A stretch of DNA of 64,000 bases from Mayamaea pseudoterrestris (Eukaryota > Bacillariophyta > Bacillariophyceae > Sellaphorales > Sellaphoraceae): positions 372,001 through 436,000 of the forward strand of contig BROI01000021.1 of assembly GCA_027923505.1 (NCBI GenBank), written 5' to 3'. Below are positions 10,601 to 23,112 of the stretch, one piece after another. Made by a program: the position numbers and the translations under genes. Within the stretch, counting starts at the first letter, position 1. Every line of letters starts with the position of its first letter. The notes beneath the pieces are model-generated. The model had not been told where the DNA came from, did not search any database, and worked only from the letters and a program-made list of their open reading frames with translations.

Positions 10601-11513
10601 ATGGGTTTTCTCTCAACAATGAACGTTGCAATCAATCAAATGGACACCAATCCTCTCCCGAGAAACAAGAACAGCACAAGCCAGCTTCGACGCGTACGAA
10701 CCTCAAAGGTTTTAGCATCCGAGGCCAATCAAACGCCAAAGGGAAAGGGACATTCGCGCGAAACATCAGGTGCCCCAAATCCTACGGATTTTTTTACTGA
10801 GTACATTCTCGGTACCAGAGAGGCTTGCGATGGTCAGCAGCGCGGAGTTTGCCTTCCGGTAAGTAAAACCAATCTTAATGGAGGTAAAAGTCGCTGGTCG
10901 TCGTCCATCGTCTCATCACCCCTTTCTCTCGTAGAATCAAATCAAGGGGAACGCTACCCCCGAGTCAGAAAGCAAGTCACTCGTCGCGATGATTCATGGA
11001 ATCTTTGGGGGCGCAGAAATGGTGACGTCACGATCATCGTCGAATCTGCGGCAAGAGGAGAATGCTCTGCCGTTTCGTTCTCATCATGTCGGTGGAGCAA
11101 CCATGATGCATCAATCCATTCGACGCGAGGGCCGCCAAGAGGACGGCGGCACCAGCGACGACTCAGCCGAATCAAAGACCCGCAGCCGAGGCATTCCCAT
11201 TCAGCGGTCGCCGCCGTCGCACGCTTCGTCGGAAGATTCCTCGTCGTCCGAGTCGCCTGACGATGCCTGCAAGGAAACTTATGATTGGGCCACTTGGCGC
11301 ATGTACAATCGCATTATTGACCACCGGGCTAAGTATCCAGTTAACGCTAGCTACCTGTACTCGAGCTCGCCTGGTGCTTCTACAGGACATAGTCCGCACT
11401 TTTCCAGTCCTCTGATTGATGGCATGGTCACGCCATTCGACGACCTTCGCTCTCAGTTGTTGCGCAACGAAGCGCCCGTCCTGGAGGGCGAGGTTTTTCA
11501 TCTCGAGATGTAA
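10601..11513 (+). CDS. Unrecognised spliced gene, conserved-looking C-terminal motif
   Basis: Exons 10601-10858 and 10935-11513 join in frame across a GT-AG intron of 76 bases (donor gtaagt, acceptor ctcgtag), giving 278 aa. A start at ATG 10619 is also possible. The protein is mostly disordered and rich in Ser, Arg and Asp. Two ordered patches stand out: DFFTEYILGTREACDG at the end of exon 1, and YDWATWRMYNRIIDHRAKYP near residue 210, with an acidic-hydrophobic tail GEVFHLEM. The Trp/Tyr-rich TWRMYNRI patch resembles a motif I associate with many small diatom proteins of unknown function. I cannot assign a function. It has no membrane span and no signal peptide. It converges on the TTYH-like gene at 11852. 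Confidence 0.6.
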
Positions 11514-11851
11514 AAGCAACACCTGCATGCTACATGCTATACGTACTACTTCATGATCACTACTGAATTGGAGAACATTTCTCACAAGCCTTCTTCGAAC
11601 ATGCGTGTCACCCGACACGCACCCAAGCGCACACGCAGAATACGCGCGACTACTGGAACTATGCAAGCAGCTTCCTTCCACAAACCCATAGAATAATACA
11701 ACTAATCTACTTATAACAATAGTATATTATATACAACCCCTTTAGAGCGCTTCGCACGTCACGTCGAACGCGGCCCCGTCCGGCCACCAAACAACTTCGC
11801 ACGTCAAGCAATCCAGCCTTGCGCCTTCAGCCCGAGCATGGATATTTATTA
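11514..11851. other. Intergenic between convergent genes
   Basis: These 338 bases lie between two stops. They are AT-rich around 11700-11740 (tataacaatagtatattata) and should hold both 3' UTRs and poly(A) signals. No gene is seen. Confidence 0.5.
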
Positions 11852-13826
11852 CTACCGCCTACTGTTCCATTCGCGTACGTCTTCGTCTTCCTCTTCATCG
11901 TCCTGTTCAAAAGTGTAAGCTTCACCGTCCCGCGCAAACTCCTCAGGATGGCTATCGTTTTCCTCGGGTGGCGCCGGATAGACAAGATGCGTTTTCTTGT
12001 AGGCAGACCGAAGCGTCAACATGATGCTGCTCATGAAGGCCATGACAAGCGCCGACTAAGCGAGAAGGCTTGGCATGAGCGATTGACTCTCATGACAAAA
12101 TGAAATGATTGTGTCAATTTATTACGTCCACTACTTACCTCGAACACCCAGTAAACAGCTATCGGAGAATATGTGCACATGCCATCATACACAGTATTGA
12201 CATACAGCGGAACGATCGTCGTGCAAGACACCAGCTCGAGCACTCGAACCGCTGCCTCAAGCAAATAGCCGACGAGGTCGACAAACTCCGAAAGTACCGT
12301 TTGTAATTGTGCATAGTCTCGCCCGCAATAAAATGATAGTAGACTTATTTGCGCCGTGTTGTTAAACATGCCATCTAAGCCGCCCAGAACCTCTTGACCG
12401 GACACCAAGCGCGGAATGACGGCTTCAATGAATCCAAACGGATTCGCTCCAACCTGGCATTGCTTTACGTAGTACTTCGCGACCGTATACATGTCAAATT
12501 CTTCATCCGTTGGACCATTACCTGAAGCTTCCATCATGTTTAATATCGTTTCATCCGGACTACTTTCACCAACTCGACCACCAGGCAAGCAAAAGTCACC
12601 ATTCAAACCTGCGCCCATTGCCATGAGCCCAGCTGTCAGCCAACATACGGTGCAAATAATGAACATAAGGGGACACAAGACGTAGTTAAGAAAAGCGCCG
12701 TAGAAAGGAAAGTCAATGGTGAAGATTGCTAGAAGTGTACCTGCCATCATCAAGACGGCAACAACGTTGACAGGTACAATTGCCACAATAATCTGCCAAT
12801 TATTCACATCAACGGTGCTCAAGGTTTTGTTAAACGGATTGGCAAAATCATAGTACCTGGCGAGAACCGCTTCGAGATCGTTCAGCAGCGAAGCATCCAA
12901 AATCTCATTGAACTGTCCGAGCTGGTCGACAGCGTCTTGGGCTTGACTTTGTACCTCCTGCGCCTGCGTTGAAAAGCTCAGACCTTCAAATAAACACGTG
13001 AGTTTTCTTATCTTCTTATCATGGGCTGGACAATATAGCTAATGCTGCGTGTAACTTACTCGGATCGTTTGGACAGAAGTTGGACCCCGATACTTGCGAA
13101 GAAAGTCCGTCGTAAATATTCTGCGACGATGCCGCCACTGGTCGTAGATTGTTCAAAAGTACTTGCGTGCTATTGGCAATCAAGTCCACCCGCTCCAGTG
13201 ATCGCTGAAAGACATGCACCGTTTGAAACAGGTTTGCAACTCCCTTGGTCACGAGAAGAATCGATAAGATGACATAGACGAGACCACACAGCAAAAAGGC
13301 AATGCGTATTATCGTTGGCTTGTTCTTCCATGATGGATTTATTCGAGATTTGAACTGCATTCTGTAATATTCCTTTTCTAGCTCCTCGTCCCAATCTTCA
13401 ATTTGTGGTCGAGCTTGTTCGGATGGAAAATCTTTTCGACGCGTTGGCGTTGCATTAAAGGGAGCACCCGAAAGAAAACCGACTCGCTCCTTTCCCAAAT
13501 ACTTGAATACAAATGTTGCAATAATCCAAATGAGGAAAAAGGCGAAAATAATGGCCGCTCCAAATATAAGTCCAGTCACATAATCTTTCAGCTCGTTTCG
13601 ACTTCCTAATATGTCGACGATCTCACTGGAATGACCAAACCGTGGCGTGTCGGACACTTTTATCACCTCGTCCGGCTATACATGTAGAGAGAAATGAAAA
13701 GCATGAATGTCATTAGCAGATGACGTAATCGATTTTATGAGCATCGCCTACGATTTGTCAACGCACCGGTTCATAGGTTGATTCTCTGATGGAGTTGTTG
13801 AAATTCAGATAGGCAGAGCTGTTCAT
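11852..13826 (-). CDS. Tweety (TTYH)-like five-span membrane protein, copy A
   Basis: Four exons: 13826-13767, 13675-13060, 12983-12139 and 12055-11852, with GT-AG introns of 91, 76 and 83 bases; 574 aa. Five hydrophobic spans are seen: IIFAFFLIWIIATFVF, IAFLLCGLVYVILSILL, IIVAIVPVNVVAVLMM, VLCPLMFIICTVCWLTAGL, and TTIVPLYVNT to YWVFESALVMAFMSSIM. An external Cys-bearing loop follows span 4, starting GDFCLPGG, like the DFC motif of Tweety homologues. TTYH proteins are five-span glycoproteins proposed as anion channels or lipid-handling proteins; function here is inference. The tail is acidic (EQDDEEEDEDVREW). A tiny first exon encodes MNSSAYLNFN, and the second begins Pro-Asp before the shared PRFGHS motif. 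It lies in tandem with copy B on the same strand. Confidence 0.72.
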
Positions 13827-14146
13827 GATGATGAATGTGGAGATGGACGCAGTCAACTCAAACTTCTCCTTTGTGTACGTGCATGCACCTTCTATAGCGC
13901 TCTATAATCTCGGAAGCTGCAGCCAACCCATCAAGCTCCGATTTCGTCGAGCGTTTGGTTACTCACTTCTTGTCACCTCGAGCGGTGGCCGAAATTTCGT
14001 TCAGCTTTGCGCGCCGGCGCGCGTCGGACACGAATGATGGTGTACCGCGGTACTTGTATACAACAACGCGTAGCATACGCGTACTACTTACAGTTAGGAA
14101 GAGATGTCTACCGGTAGCAGAGTACTGTACTACCTTTAGCAGCTAC
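13827..14146. other. Intergenic, promoter side of TTYH-like copy A
   Basis: These 320 bases hold palindromic GTAC/CCGG-rich stretches: gtaccgcggtac near 14042 and taccggta at 14109-14116. No gene is seen. Such palindromes recur in other intergenic parts of this window. Confidence 0.5.
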
Positions 14147-15990
14147 TTACATTCTAATTGAACGATGCGCCTTTGCATTTGGCCGGCATGCAGCGCGCAG
14201 CGTAATCATGACTGCTCCGGTTGTTGCCAGGCCCGCAGATGCCACCAATACCCAATACAACGCCGAAATAGCGTGAGTACATATCCCTTCCTTGACAGTA
14301 TCATTGTACAAAGGAACAAGAACGTCACATGATAGCATGCTAAGCAATGACGAGATGGAATCGTGTGTAATGTCCAAAAGCATGGCCAGCTCATCTAGGA
14401 TGGTTTGCACGGGAGAGAGATCGCGCTGGCACTCCTGCGCTAACTTCTGTAAAATGTGGCCGGCTTGCAAGAAATGGATAAAATCAGCCAGTTGGAATAT
14501 CGCATCAGCCTAAAGATTTTGATAAGGTATTTTGAGAAACCCGGGGGCGAGTCACATCATGACCTCGCATGCGCTTACCGTTTCAAATTGGTACTTTTCA
14601 AGCAAATTGACTATATCGGCGCTGACTACGCACTCCGACATGATGTGTTCAGCAAGTTGGTAAGTCATGCTGCCTGGGTGCTGATGAATCGCTTGCAAAA
14701 TATTAAGCAGGGACTGATCGGGACCACTTTCAGCGATGCGTCCATCCGGTAAACAAAAATCAGCCGCCATCGCCGCAGTGGCCAGAGCTACCACAAGTGT
14801 ACTCCATGCGAACACCACGAGAAGGATAAATAAAGGAAGTATCATCCATTCGACGGCGTGCTCGAATTTTCGGAAAGGCACTTGTTCATGGGCCATGAGA
14901 GTCGCGGCCATCAGAAAAAGTGGGAGAATCGCAACGACGACAAAGCACACCGCACCACGCAAGCTCATCAGGTCGTGCTCGCCAGTTCGCGCCTTGATAG
15001 CACTTGTTGCTCCATCAATGCCTTGTAGCACTTGATCGATCTCTGCCTTATCGATCGCAAAGAGGGCATCAAGCGTTTTTAACTGTTCCACGACATCATA
15101 TGCGAACGTTCGAATGTCCGAAGCGAAGACCGTCCGTCCCAAAGCTGGCTGAGCGGGACAAAACGTAGGTCGGTCGAGCTCGATTTGTATACTCTCACGA
15201 AGGCTGGAAGCCAAATACCTCATTTGAGGCACTTTGTCATTGACCAGCACGCCGACGTCTATTGAAATCGCGTGAACCACGGATGAAGAATCGTTGAGTA
15301 TCTCGGCTGTCTCTTGCACATGCATCAGGCCCTGACTGAAAACGAGAACAAGAAATGCAAAGAAAAGCGTTCCACTTGCGATGAACAGGAAGCGGCAGAT
15401 ATTGACCATCGAGCTTGAGGTGGCACTTTCTGCGGAAGCATGTGCAACAACCTTGCCTACCTCTTCGGGTTCCGCGTCGCCTTCCTCAACAGCGCCCTTT
15501 TCGACCTCGTGTAGCGGAAGTTTACCAAGGTTTTGGCATGCGGTATCGAGATTGACTTGCAATGACTGTAAGCTCATCATCAAGTTATTACCGCTTTCAG
15601 AAACGGTATCTGCAAAGTTTCCTGACAGGAAACCTATTTTCTTGCTGCGAATCCGTTTAAAGATGATCAGAAATACCACCCATATCATGAAGCAGGACCA
15701 CACGGCGAATCCAGACATCAAGACTCCTTTTAAATATGCATGTGCTTGTGACGAAACAAGAAGATGGGATATATCCCGACTGCGACCAAACGCAGGAATG
15801 GCGAGAAGCTGGTAAGCAACAAGCGGCTGCAAGAAGCAAAGGAGATAACTTGGTCAGTTTCCTACATATCGGCGCTTTATCTCTCGCACGTATTACGATT
15901 TTCGTTCGTTGTCGTGCACCACATGTCACTCACTGCTTCATATGAAACGCCACCATCACCGAGGGCCAATGCTTCGGTGTTGTTTTGCAT
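14147..15990 (-). CDS. Tweety (TTYH)-like five-span membrane protein, copy B
   Basis: Three exons: 15990-15934, 15826-14579 and 14509-14147, with introns of 107 and 69 bases; 555 aa. The small first exon (MQNNTEALAL) joins to PLVAYQLLAIPAFGRS, which aligns with PRFGHS in copies A and C. Spans are near VWSCFMIWVVFLIIF, FLFIASGTLFFAFLVLVF, AVCFVVVAILPLFLMAATLM, MILPLFILLVVFAWSTLVVALA and SALYWVLVASAGLATTGAVMI. The loop after span 4 starts ADFCLPDGRIAESGPDQSLL, the clearest match to copy A (GDFCLPGGRVGESSPDETIL). The cytosolic tail is short and basic, with no acidic tract. It is head to head with copy C and shares a 625-base upstream region. Ion-channel or lipid-handling function is inferred from the family only. 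Confidence 0.72.
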
Positions 15991-16615
15991 GGTGATATGG
16001 GAGCCACATCAATAATATGATAAGGAATTACATGTCCGATTTTATCCCCGTCCCCACCCATACCTCCGGCATGGTCGGCAGTCGGCAGAGTGAGAGAGGT
16101 GCTCCATATTTTGACACAGGGTGACAGTGCTTGTACTAAAGCCACACATTGATGCCTTGTTTCCTCCAAATGTTTTTCAAGCGCCGTCGACGAGTCCATG
16201 ATTCATAAGGTAGTCAGAAACTCCAACCGTACCAACCACAATGGAATTCTGGAATTGTCAAAATGCCGAGGAATTCAAAGACACACCGGTACCCGCGCAA
16301 AGGCATAAATGGAATTTAAACTTTCGTCTTGATATTTTTTTAATTATGCCTAGGCCCTGCTGGCGCGAGTTCACGTTTCTCTAGACGGATGCACTCGGAG
16401 CGAACGAACCCCGTCGCCGACAACATGACATGTGTCGCCGACCTCCTTTATATCGTTCATTTTTATCAATCAAAACATATTTGACGCCACTTGCTAAAAG
16501 TAAATGACTCTTTTTGCAAACGATGAGACGGTTAGCAGCGAAGAATAAACTAGAAAGTAAGCGCTGATCGTCGAAAGGCTGTCGCTCACGCATCCTCGTC
16601 GTTTGTCAATTGCAG
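15991..16615. promoter_or_regulatory. Bidirectional upstream region of TTYH-like copies B and C
   Basis: These 625 bases lie between divergent paralogues. An AT-rich run lies at 16321-16346. The sequence just before ATG 16616 (tttgtcaattgcag) looks like a splice acceptor, so copy C may have an unseen short first exon in this region, as copies A and B do. The promoter role is inferred from position. Confidence 0.45.
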
Positions 16616-18992
16616 ATGGATCCAAGCGAGCGAGTCATTCACTGGCTGCATCGTATTCCTCGCTTTGGACACAGCAATAATCTAGCACTGTTGGCGGCTG
16701 ACAGTGAAGCATTGCAACAGGACTATGTGGACGGCATTATGTCATTTTCGATTCTCATTGCCTTCGTTGCCCTGACCTGGACCATTGCACTACTCGTTTT
16801 TAAATTCTTCTATGGACGAGACCGAGTTGGCTGCGCCGCTGGAGGTCAACCCATCAATATATCATCTCTGCGTAAGAAAAAGCTTTCCCGCTCGTCTCGG
16901 CGATCAATTCTTGTTCGGAACTGGAGGACCCAAGCCGTCTTTCTAGTTTGCTCGCTTGGCTTGACAACTCTCTCTTTTGTCTTTATCAATCATGGCATCG
17001 ATCCATTCACAAAGAGTCTTGATGTTGTCAATGACGCTGCAATGGCCATCGATGCCACGGCTTTTGAAGCAATGCAGTTAGCGAGAACCGTAGAGCAGCT
17101 TCGAGACAGCCTCGTTGACTGGGCCGCGTCAGTGAACATTACAAACTCTTGTCCAGATTTCGCCACCAGTCCACTCGCTCAAAACGTTCCATTTGAAAGG
17201 TCCACTGAAATCATCATTGGAGGTGCTCGATATGTCAATAACTTTGTTGATAAGCATGCGGATGGATTCGTCAGCAGCGTTGGCCGAACGACTCGCGCAT
17301 CCGCCTTTGTCGAGGAGAAGATTGAAATGGCAAAGTCAAATGAACATCTTGTCGATGGCGTTTTGATCGCTTTCAACGTCATAAACGCTATTCTCTTCTT
17401 TGGAGTCCTTTTGGTCAAAAGCAACATTCACTTGCCATATTATCAACGAGCGTGCAGTTACTTAATTGTTCCAACCTTTTGCGCCTTATTGGCAGGCCTG
17501 CTCGCCGTGACATGCATAAGTTCTACTATTGGCGTCTTGAATGCAGGTACGTTTGTATCTGGCACATAATTGTCTTTTTTCGTCCTTTATCTCACGTTTG
17601 GTTGGGATCCCTTTAGATTTTTGCTCCGGAGGTCAGGCGGCATCTGCGCAAGGAACAATGTTGGACTTGCTGAGTGTGAAGGGCCTAAATTCAAGCCATT
17701 TATCGTACAAGGCACTCAATTATTATACAGATGTAAGTTGTCGAAGGCCATCGTGACATAAACATAGCCAAGTTTGCCGGCAACTTATTTTATGCGCTTG
17801 TTTCTCGTTCGTCAAGGAGTGTTCGGGTGTGAATCCACTGGGTGCGATTGGACACAGTTTGGGCCAACGGGTGGCGAACATGACGAATGAGGTGCAAGTT
17901 TTGCAGTCAGCAATGAACTTGTACGAGCTTGATGACATTAACTCGGCATGTGGGGGCGACCTGGGCTCTTATAACGAAACCATTGGGAAGATGCATGCCT
18001 CGTTAAAGATACTGGGCCTGACCGCCACGAGCACTGAGAACTTGACGTCGTGTGCCAACATCGAGCCAATCTTTCAAAGTGTTGTACGAGGACCGGCTTG
18101 CAGCGAATCTGTCGAGGGATTGAGCTGTCTATTAGGTACTTCGTGTGGCATGCTCATATTGGGGCTGGTCATGCTATCAACCCGGGCGGCGCTATACAAC
18201 CCCATCATCAGGCCTCGACGGCGGAAACGTCGAGAACGAGAGTTTAAAGAGTACGTTGAATATATGGGCGCTTTCTATGATACAGCCGAATGGAAGTTGG
18301 ATGTGTTTAACAGCAAACAAAAAGCGACTATATCTCCTGCTCCGACCTTCGAAACCACTGGAAGCGACGAGTCTTCTCCTGCTCGCCCTTTTGGTAGCAA
18401 CTTTGTCAACGCCAAGGATGATAGTTTTGATGGTGCCGAAGATGAAGCTGTCTCTTCAGAATCGCCAGCTTTTCCTTCAATTTCAGTGTCGACGCCGCCA
18501 AGTAGTCAACACGTAAGCTACAGCACCAGCATGCCTGATGCGCAATCGCTACACACCGACGAAAGCGAAGACCCTGACGTTGAGTTCTACTCGTCTGATT
18601 CAGAGGACGACGAGTCGATTGGAACGAAAACCAATATTTCGGCTCTCGTCAGTCGATTCTTCGTTGTTCAACGAGGATCGGATCAAGACTCAACCTTCAG
18701 CACCAACGGAGAGCTAAACGCTTCGAGTCTGTCTCTCATGTCACTTTTGGGGCCAGTAAGCAATCTTTTCACTCCGAAGCGCAAGAAGAAAAGTGTGGAA
18801 GGGAACAAGGCATTCGACGAAACCCTGAATCGTTCTACTGATCTTTTCTTGGACATTGGGCACTCGACTCCTGTAGCTTCAACCGTTCGACCAAACGAAA
18901 AACAATATTTGAAACCGCAGAAGCGACAACGATCTCTACTTCGAACCCACGGCGGAGCAAACATGCCCGCACCACGAACTGATGTCGTGTAG
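16616..18992 (+). CDS. Tweety (TTYH)-like five-span membrane protein, copy C, with long Ser-rich tail
   Basis: Exons 16616-17546, 17617-17732 and 17817-18992, with introns of 70 and 84 bases; 740 aa from ATG 16616. It shares the N-terminal PRFGHS motif and five spans (SILIAFVALTWTIALLVF; AVFLVCSLGLTTLSFVFI; LIAFNVINAILFFGVLLV; YLIVPTFCALLAGLLAVTCI; CLLGTSCGMLILGLVML). The loop motif (N-A-G-DFCSGG) lies exactly across the first intron, and the loop Cys (DECSGVNPLG) lies at the second. Introns sit at different places from copies A and B, so the copies are old. After the last span comes a cytosolic tail of about 270 residues, rich in Ser and Asp (DPDVEFYSSDSEDDES), absent from A and B and likely a phosphorylation or binding region (inference). 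Confidence 0.7.
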
Positions 18993-19296
18993 CATCATCT
19001 TCATTGACGTCAAGATCCACGGTTTCTAGGCTTGGCAAGTAAATAGTAAAATAACACGCCTCTTCTCATGTACTTTTCTTCTAAATTACATTCCTCGTTT
19101 CCAGTCACTCGCATTACATTAAAGGTTAGCTCATGTCATCGATTAGCGATGATCCTTGGAACGAGAACCAATGCTCGCTCCCGTTGGAGCGTCAGTCCCG
19201 CCACTTGGACTTGGTACATAGGGTTACGGGATGTATCCTCGGTTTTGGCGCGGCACGACGAGACTGTGCCCCGCCATCGAGCATTGATGATCGACC
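18993..19296. other. Intergenic upstream of SMC5
   Basis: These 304 bases hold no gene that I can support. They contain the 3' UTR of TTYH-like copy C and the SMC5 promoter. Confidence 0.5.
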
Positions 19297-22200
19297 ATGG
19301 CGCCCGAAGCGGTCGACGATAGCCATCTGGCTGCAGCTGGGACACTCAAGCCTGGATCTATTAAACAGATTTTGTTGAAAAACTTTTTGACGTTCAAGGA
19401 TGTCATTATCACGCCTGGAGCGCGGTATGTGAGGGAGATTTGGAGGACCGTGGATCCTTTTTTTGCAGCAGCCATTGTTACGCTTCTCACACTTTTACTT
19501 TCGATCATGACAGTTTGAATATTGTCGTTGGCGCTAACGGAACCGGAAAGAGCACAATCTTGAATGCAATTTGTCTTGGTCTTGGCGGGGAACCAAAGCT
19601 TTTGGGTCGAGCGGACGATGCGCGAGACTTTGTCATGCACGGAGAAGACGAGGCGTCGATTACCATTACACTCGCTCCCAAACCTGGCATGGATACGCAT
19701 GTCATTGAACGAGTGATTGATCGACGACGCGGAAAGGAGAAGGGTAATGGACGCGGAGCGAGCACATTCTTTATAAACGGAGAGAAGGTCAACGTCAAGG
19801 AAGTCCGCGAGCTAGTTTCCAGCGAATACAAGATTACCATTGACAATCTCTGTACATTCCTACCGCAAGACAAAGTTTCGAGCTTCTCCTCAATGTCGGA
19901 GCAAGATCGTCTTCGCGAGACAGAAAAGACCTTGTCCGAAGACTATTACAACATGCATCTGCAGCTTGTTGAAGCAGTTGACGAAATTTCCGAAAATGCT
20001 GGCAGCTTGGAGTCTTTAAAACAGAAGCTGAAGAAGTACAAGCACGAAAATGAAAAGCTTGAACGAGCTGCAGCGTTGGTGGAGGAGCGGCAAAAGATAC
20101 TTGACGAGGCATCTTTGATTGAAAAAAAGAAGCTTTGGGCCGAGTATGACCTGCTTCGCGAGCAAGCAATGGAGATTAAAGAGGCGAAAGGGTTGATCAA
20201 GAAGAAGGTCACGGAAATTACTTCAGAGCTACAGCCGTTGCAGGAAAAGGCAGATCGTTTACAGGCACTGCGTCAAAAGGCGGAAGCTGATTACAAAGCT
20301 TACAATGACGAGACGAATCGGTGCAAAAAAGAGATCGAGAAGCAAAGCAACAAGTATGACAATCATGATGACACGATTGAAGACATCATCATGCAACTCA
20401 GCGAACTCGACTCAAAGCGAAGCAGATTGGAACTGGACGCCAAGGCCAAACAAGCCCGACTTGATGAGGTGGAGAAGGGAAAGCAAGGATTTCCTTCGCC
20501 CGAGGTTGCCGACGCGGACCTTAAACAAGCGCAGGCGAAACGTCGAGAAGCCATGAAAAGTTTCGATCGGGCCAAGCGTCAAGAGCAGGATGTTGAATCA
20601 CTAGTGAAGGAATTGCAGGAACAAGGCAAACGCTTCCAACAGATGGTTGCAAAGCTGGATAACGAGGCCGAGAGTCGCAAGAAGCATGTTTACCGAAAGT
20701 TTCCGAAGTTGCACACCATTACCACTTTAATTGGAGGTGATCGAGGCAGATTCCGACGACAAGTTTGGGGGCCTGTAGCATGCGAGGTCACAGCGAAGAA
20801 TAAGGGCATTGCTGCGATGTTAGAATTTCATGCGCCGAAATCTTGTCTGATGAGCTACGTCGTCGAAGAAAAACGCGATTATGATCGTCTTTACAAATGG
20901 GTTCGCGAGGAAATGAATCTCGGGATTAACATCAACCTCATTCCAAACGGCGAATTGAAGCAGAAGGAGCGATTTTATTCGGAGGAAAAAATGGCCATTT
21001 TGAAGCAGCAACACGGCATTCAGGGCTACTTGGATGAATGTTTCACTGCACCCGATGCGATTATGCAATCTCTCCGCAACGCCGCACAAGTGCAAAGGGT
21101 TCTTATTGGCAATGACACGACAATGGATAGCATCGATAACAAGGGCCTTCTCAATTTTCTTTCCAAACCTGAAGCTGGACAAGATCCGAACAAGGCCGCT
21201 CCATTCTGCGTCTTCGCAACACGGGGTCAAACGATCATTAGGTTCACTGGAAAAGTTTCCCGGTACACTGGCAAAATCACCATTTCGCAAGATCAGATAC
21301 GGGAGGCCTCGTTCCTTACAACTGGCGTGAATGAGCAAGAGAAGCAAGCGGCCGAGGCAAAGCTCGCAGAGGTTCACCAACAAGCCGATGACCTTCGCCC
21401 AAAGGCTCAGGAAGCCCAGCATATTCGACGCCAGTTGGAAAGCGAAGCTCAAGATGCGCAAGGAGAAGTGGAAGCTGCTCAGAAAATGAAAAGTCACATT
21501 GTCAAGTACCAGAGCAAGCATGACCAGGCCAAGCGAAACCTGCAAGAAGCGCTTGCGGCACTCAATACAAATGACGCGGAAGAGAAGGAAAGTTTGCTGT
21601 CTGCTTTAATGAATCGCGTCTCAAACAGTATAACTGCATTGGGTGCACATGCAGAGCAACAAGAGTCGATGATGAAAGCCACGATTGCGAGCGCAGGCGC
21701 CGCGGCCAACAAAAGCAGTGTGTCTGCGGTCGTGGCAGAGGCCAAGTAAGTTACAACGCTTGCAGCGTTCCATTCCAACAAATTCCGAAAACTGACTGGA
21801 CTACTTCTTCTTGTTGCAGGGTTGCTTTACAGGAAAAGCAAGCTGCCCATGCCGAGACAGAACAAGAAGCCCGCCGCCTCCAGGCGGACTTCTCGAAAAC
21901 GAAAAAGCGAGCAATCGAGAAAAAAGCAACTGCAGCCGAAAAAGCGCCCCTCGAAGACGAGAACGGAAATGACACAGAGCTTAAGCGCCTAATTGCTACC
22001 ATACCATTTAACACTGTCGCTGAACTTCAAGTGGCGCACGAGGAAGCTATGGCACGAGCCAACGATATTGCGGACGATCCCAATGCCGTTCGGCAGTACG
22101 AGCGGCGTAAAAAGGACATTGCAGAATTGGAGGTCGAAGTAGTGCGACGAGCAAACGCCGATGCTACCAGGGCTGAACGCATCAAGGCGATGGCAGACAA

Positions 22201-22902
22201 ATGGGAGGGCGGTTTAACTCAACACATTTCGCAAGTCAATAAGTTGTTTGCTAAGTACATGGCGGAAATGGATTGTGCTGGCGAAATTGTTTTATCTAAA
22301 GGAAAGGATAATGTTTCAAACTATAAAGACTGGGGCATTCAGATTCTAGTAAGCTTCCGCGAAGGAACCAAGGTGCAGGCGTTGTCTGCGGCGCGTAACT
22401 CTGGAGGCGAGCGTTCTGTTTGCACAATTATGTATCTTATGGCGCTTCAAGAAATGATGGTTGCTCCTTTTCGTTGTGTTGACGAAATCAACCAAGGTCT
22501 TGACGAACGCAATGAACGACTTGTATTTAAGCGTATTGTGGCCAATTCGTGTCGCCCACCGTCGTGCGAAGACTCGTCGGACCATAGCGGGCAGTACTTT
22601 TTGATTACCCCAAAACTGCTCCCAAATCTCACGGACATGGAGGACGAAGCAGTAACAGTCTTGTTTGTGATGAACGGTACGTTTGCCGTTGACGCAAGTG
22701 ACACATGTGTACTACATTGCACTGACCACGTCTTATCACTTGTTGCGCAGGTCCTCACTGCTTTTCGAGCCCAGACGACTGGCAGCAGTTTCTCTCTATG
22801 AACACCCAACGCCGTCGCGCTCATGGGGAAGACGACGACGAAGAGAACAGCAATAACTCTGTCGCGATTCGACACTCATCGAAGAAAGGACGTGTTTCGT
22901 AG
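19297..22902 (+). CDS. SMC5: SMC5, structural maintenance of chromosomes protein 5
   Basis: Four exons: 19297-19424, 19514-21745, 21820-22676 and 22751-22902, with GT-AG introns of 89, 74 and 74 bases; 1,122 aa, near the usual length. The Walker A motif GANGTGKS is at residues 49-56, followed by STILNAICLGLGG. Long coiled coils flank a hinge at about 435-640 (from KLHTITTLIGGDRG). The ABC signature NSGGERSV is near 980, and Walker B VDEINQGLDERNE near 1005. The wording VDEINQG and the missing C-loop features are specific to SMC5 rather than SMC1-4. SMC5 pairs with SMC6 in the SMC5/6 complex, which handles recombination intermediates and DNA repair. The tail is acidic then basic (GEDDDEENSNN). 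Confidence 0.95.
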
Positions 22903-23112
22903 CTACATCTACCTTGAGCCGGTCTTCACGAATAATTAACTTCTTGCTTTTCGCACAGAAGCAAAGATGTCGATGAATTGTGCAATAACTCATTACAGTA
23001 TGTTTTAGACTAATTGACCATTTGGCAAAAGCATGATTTTACAACTATCGCCAGTAGTATATGAAAAAGCTATAGCAATGACACCATACTCAAAGAACTA
23101 TTCGCATTATAT

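Noticed and set aside
11852-18992. TTYH-like cluster as prominins
   Set aside because: Prominins also have five spans, but their external loops are much larger; the DFC loop after span 4 and the lengths of 555-740 aa fit Tweety better.
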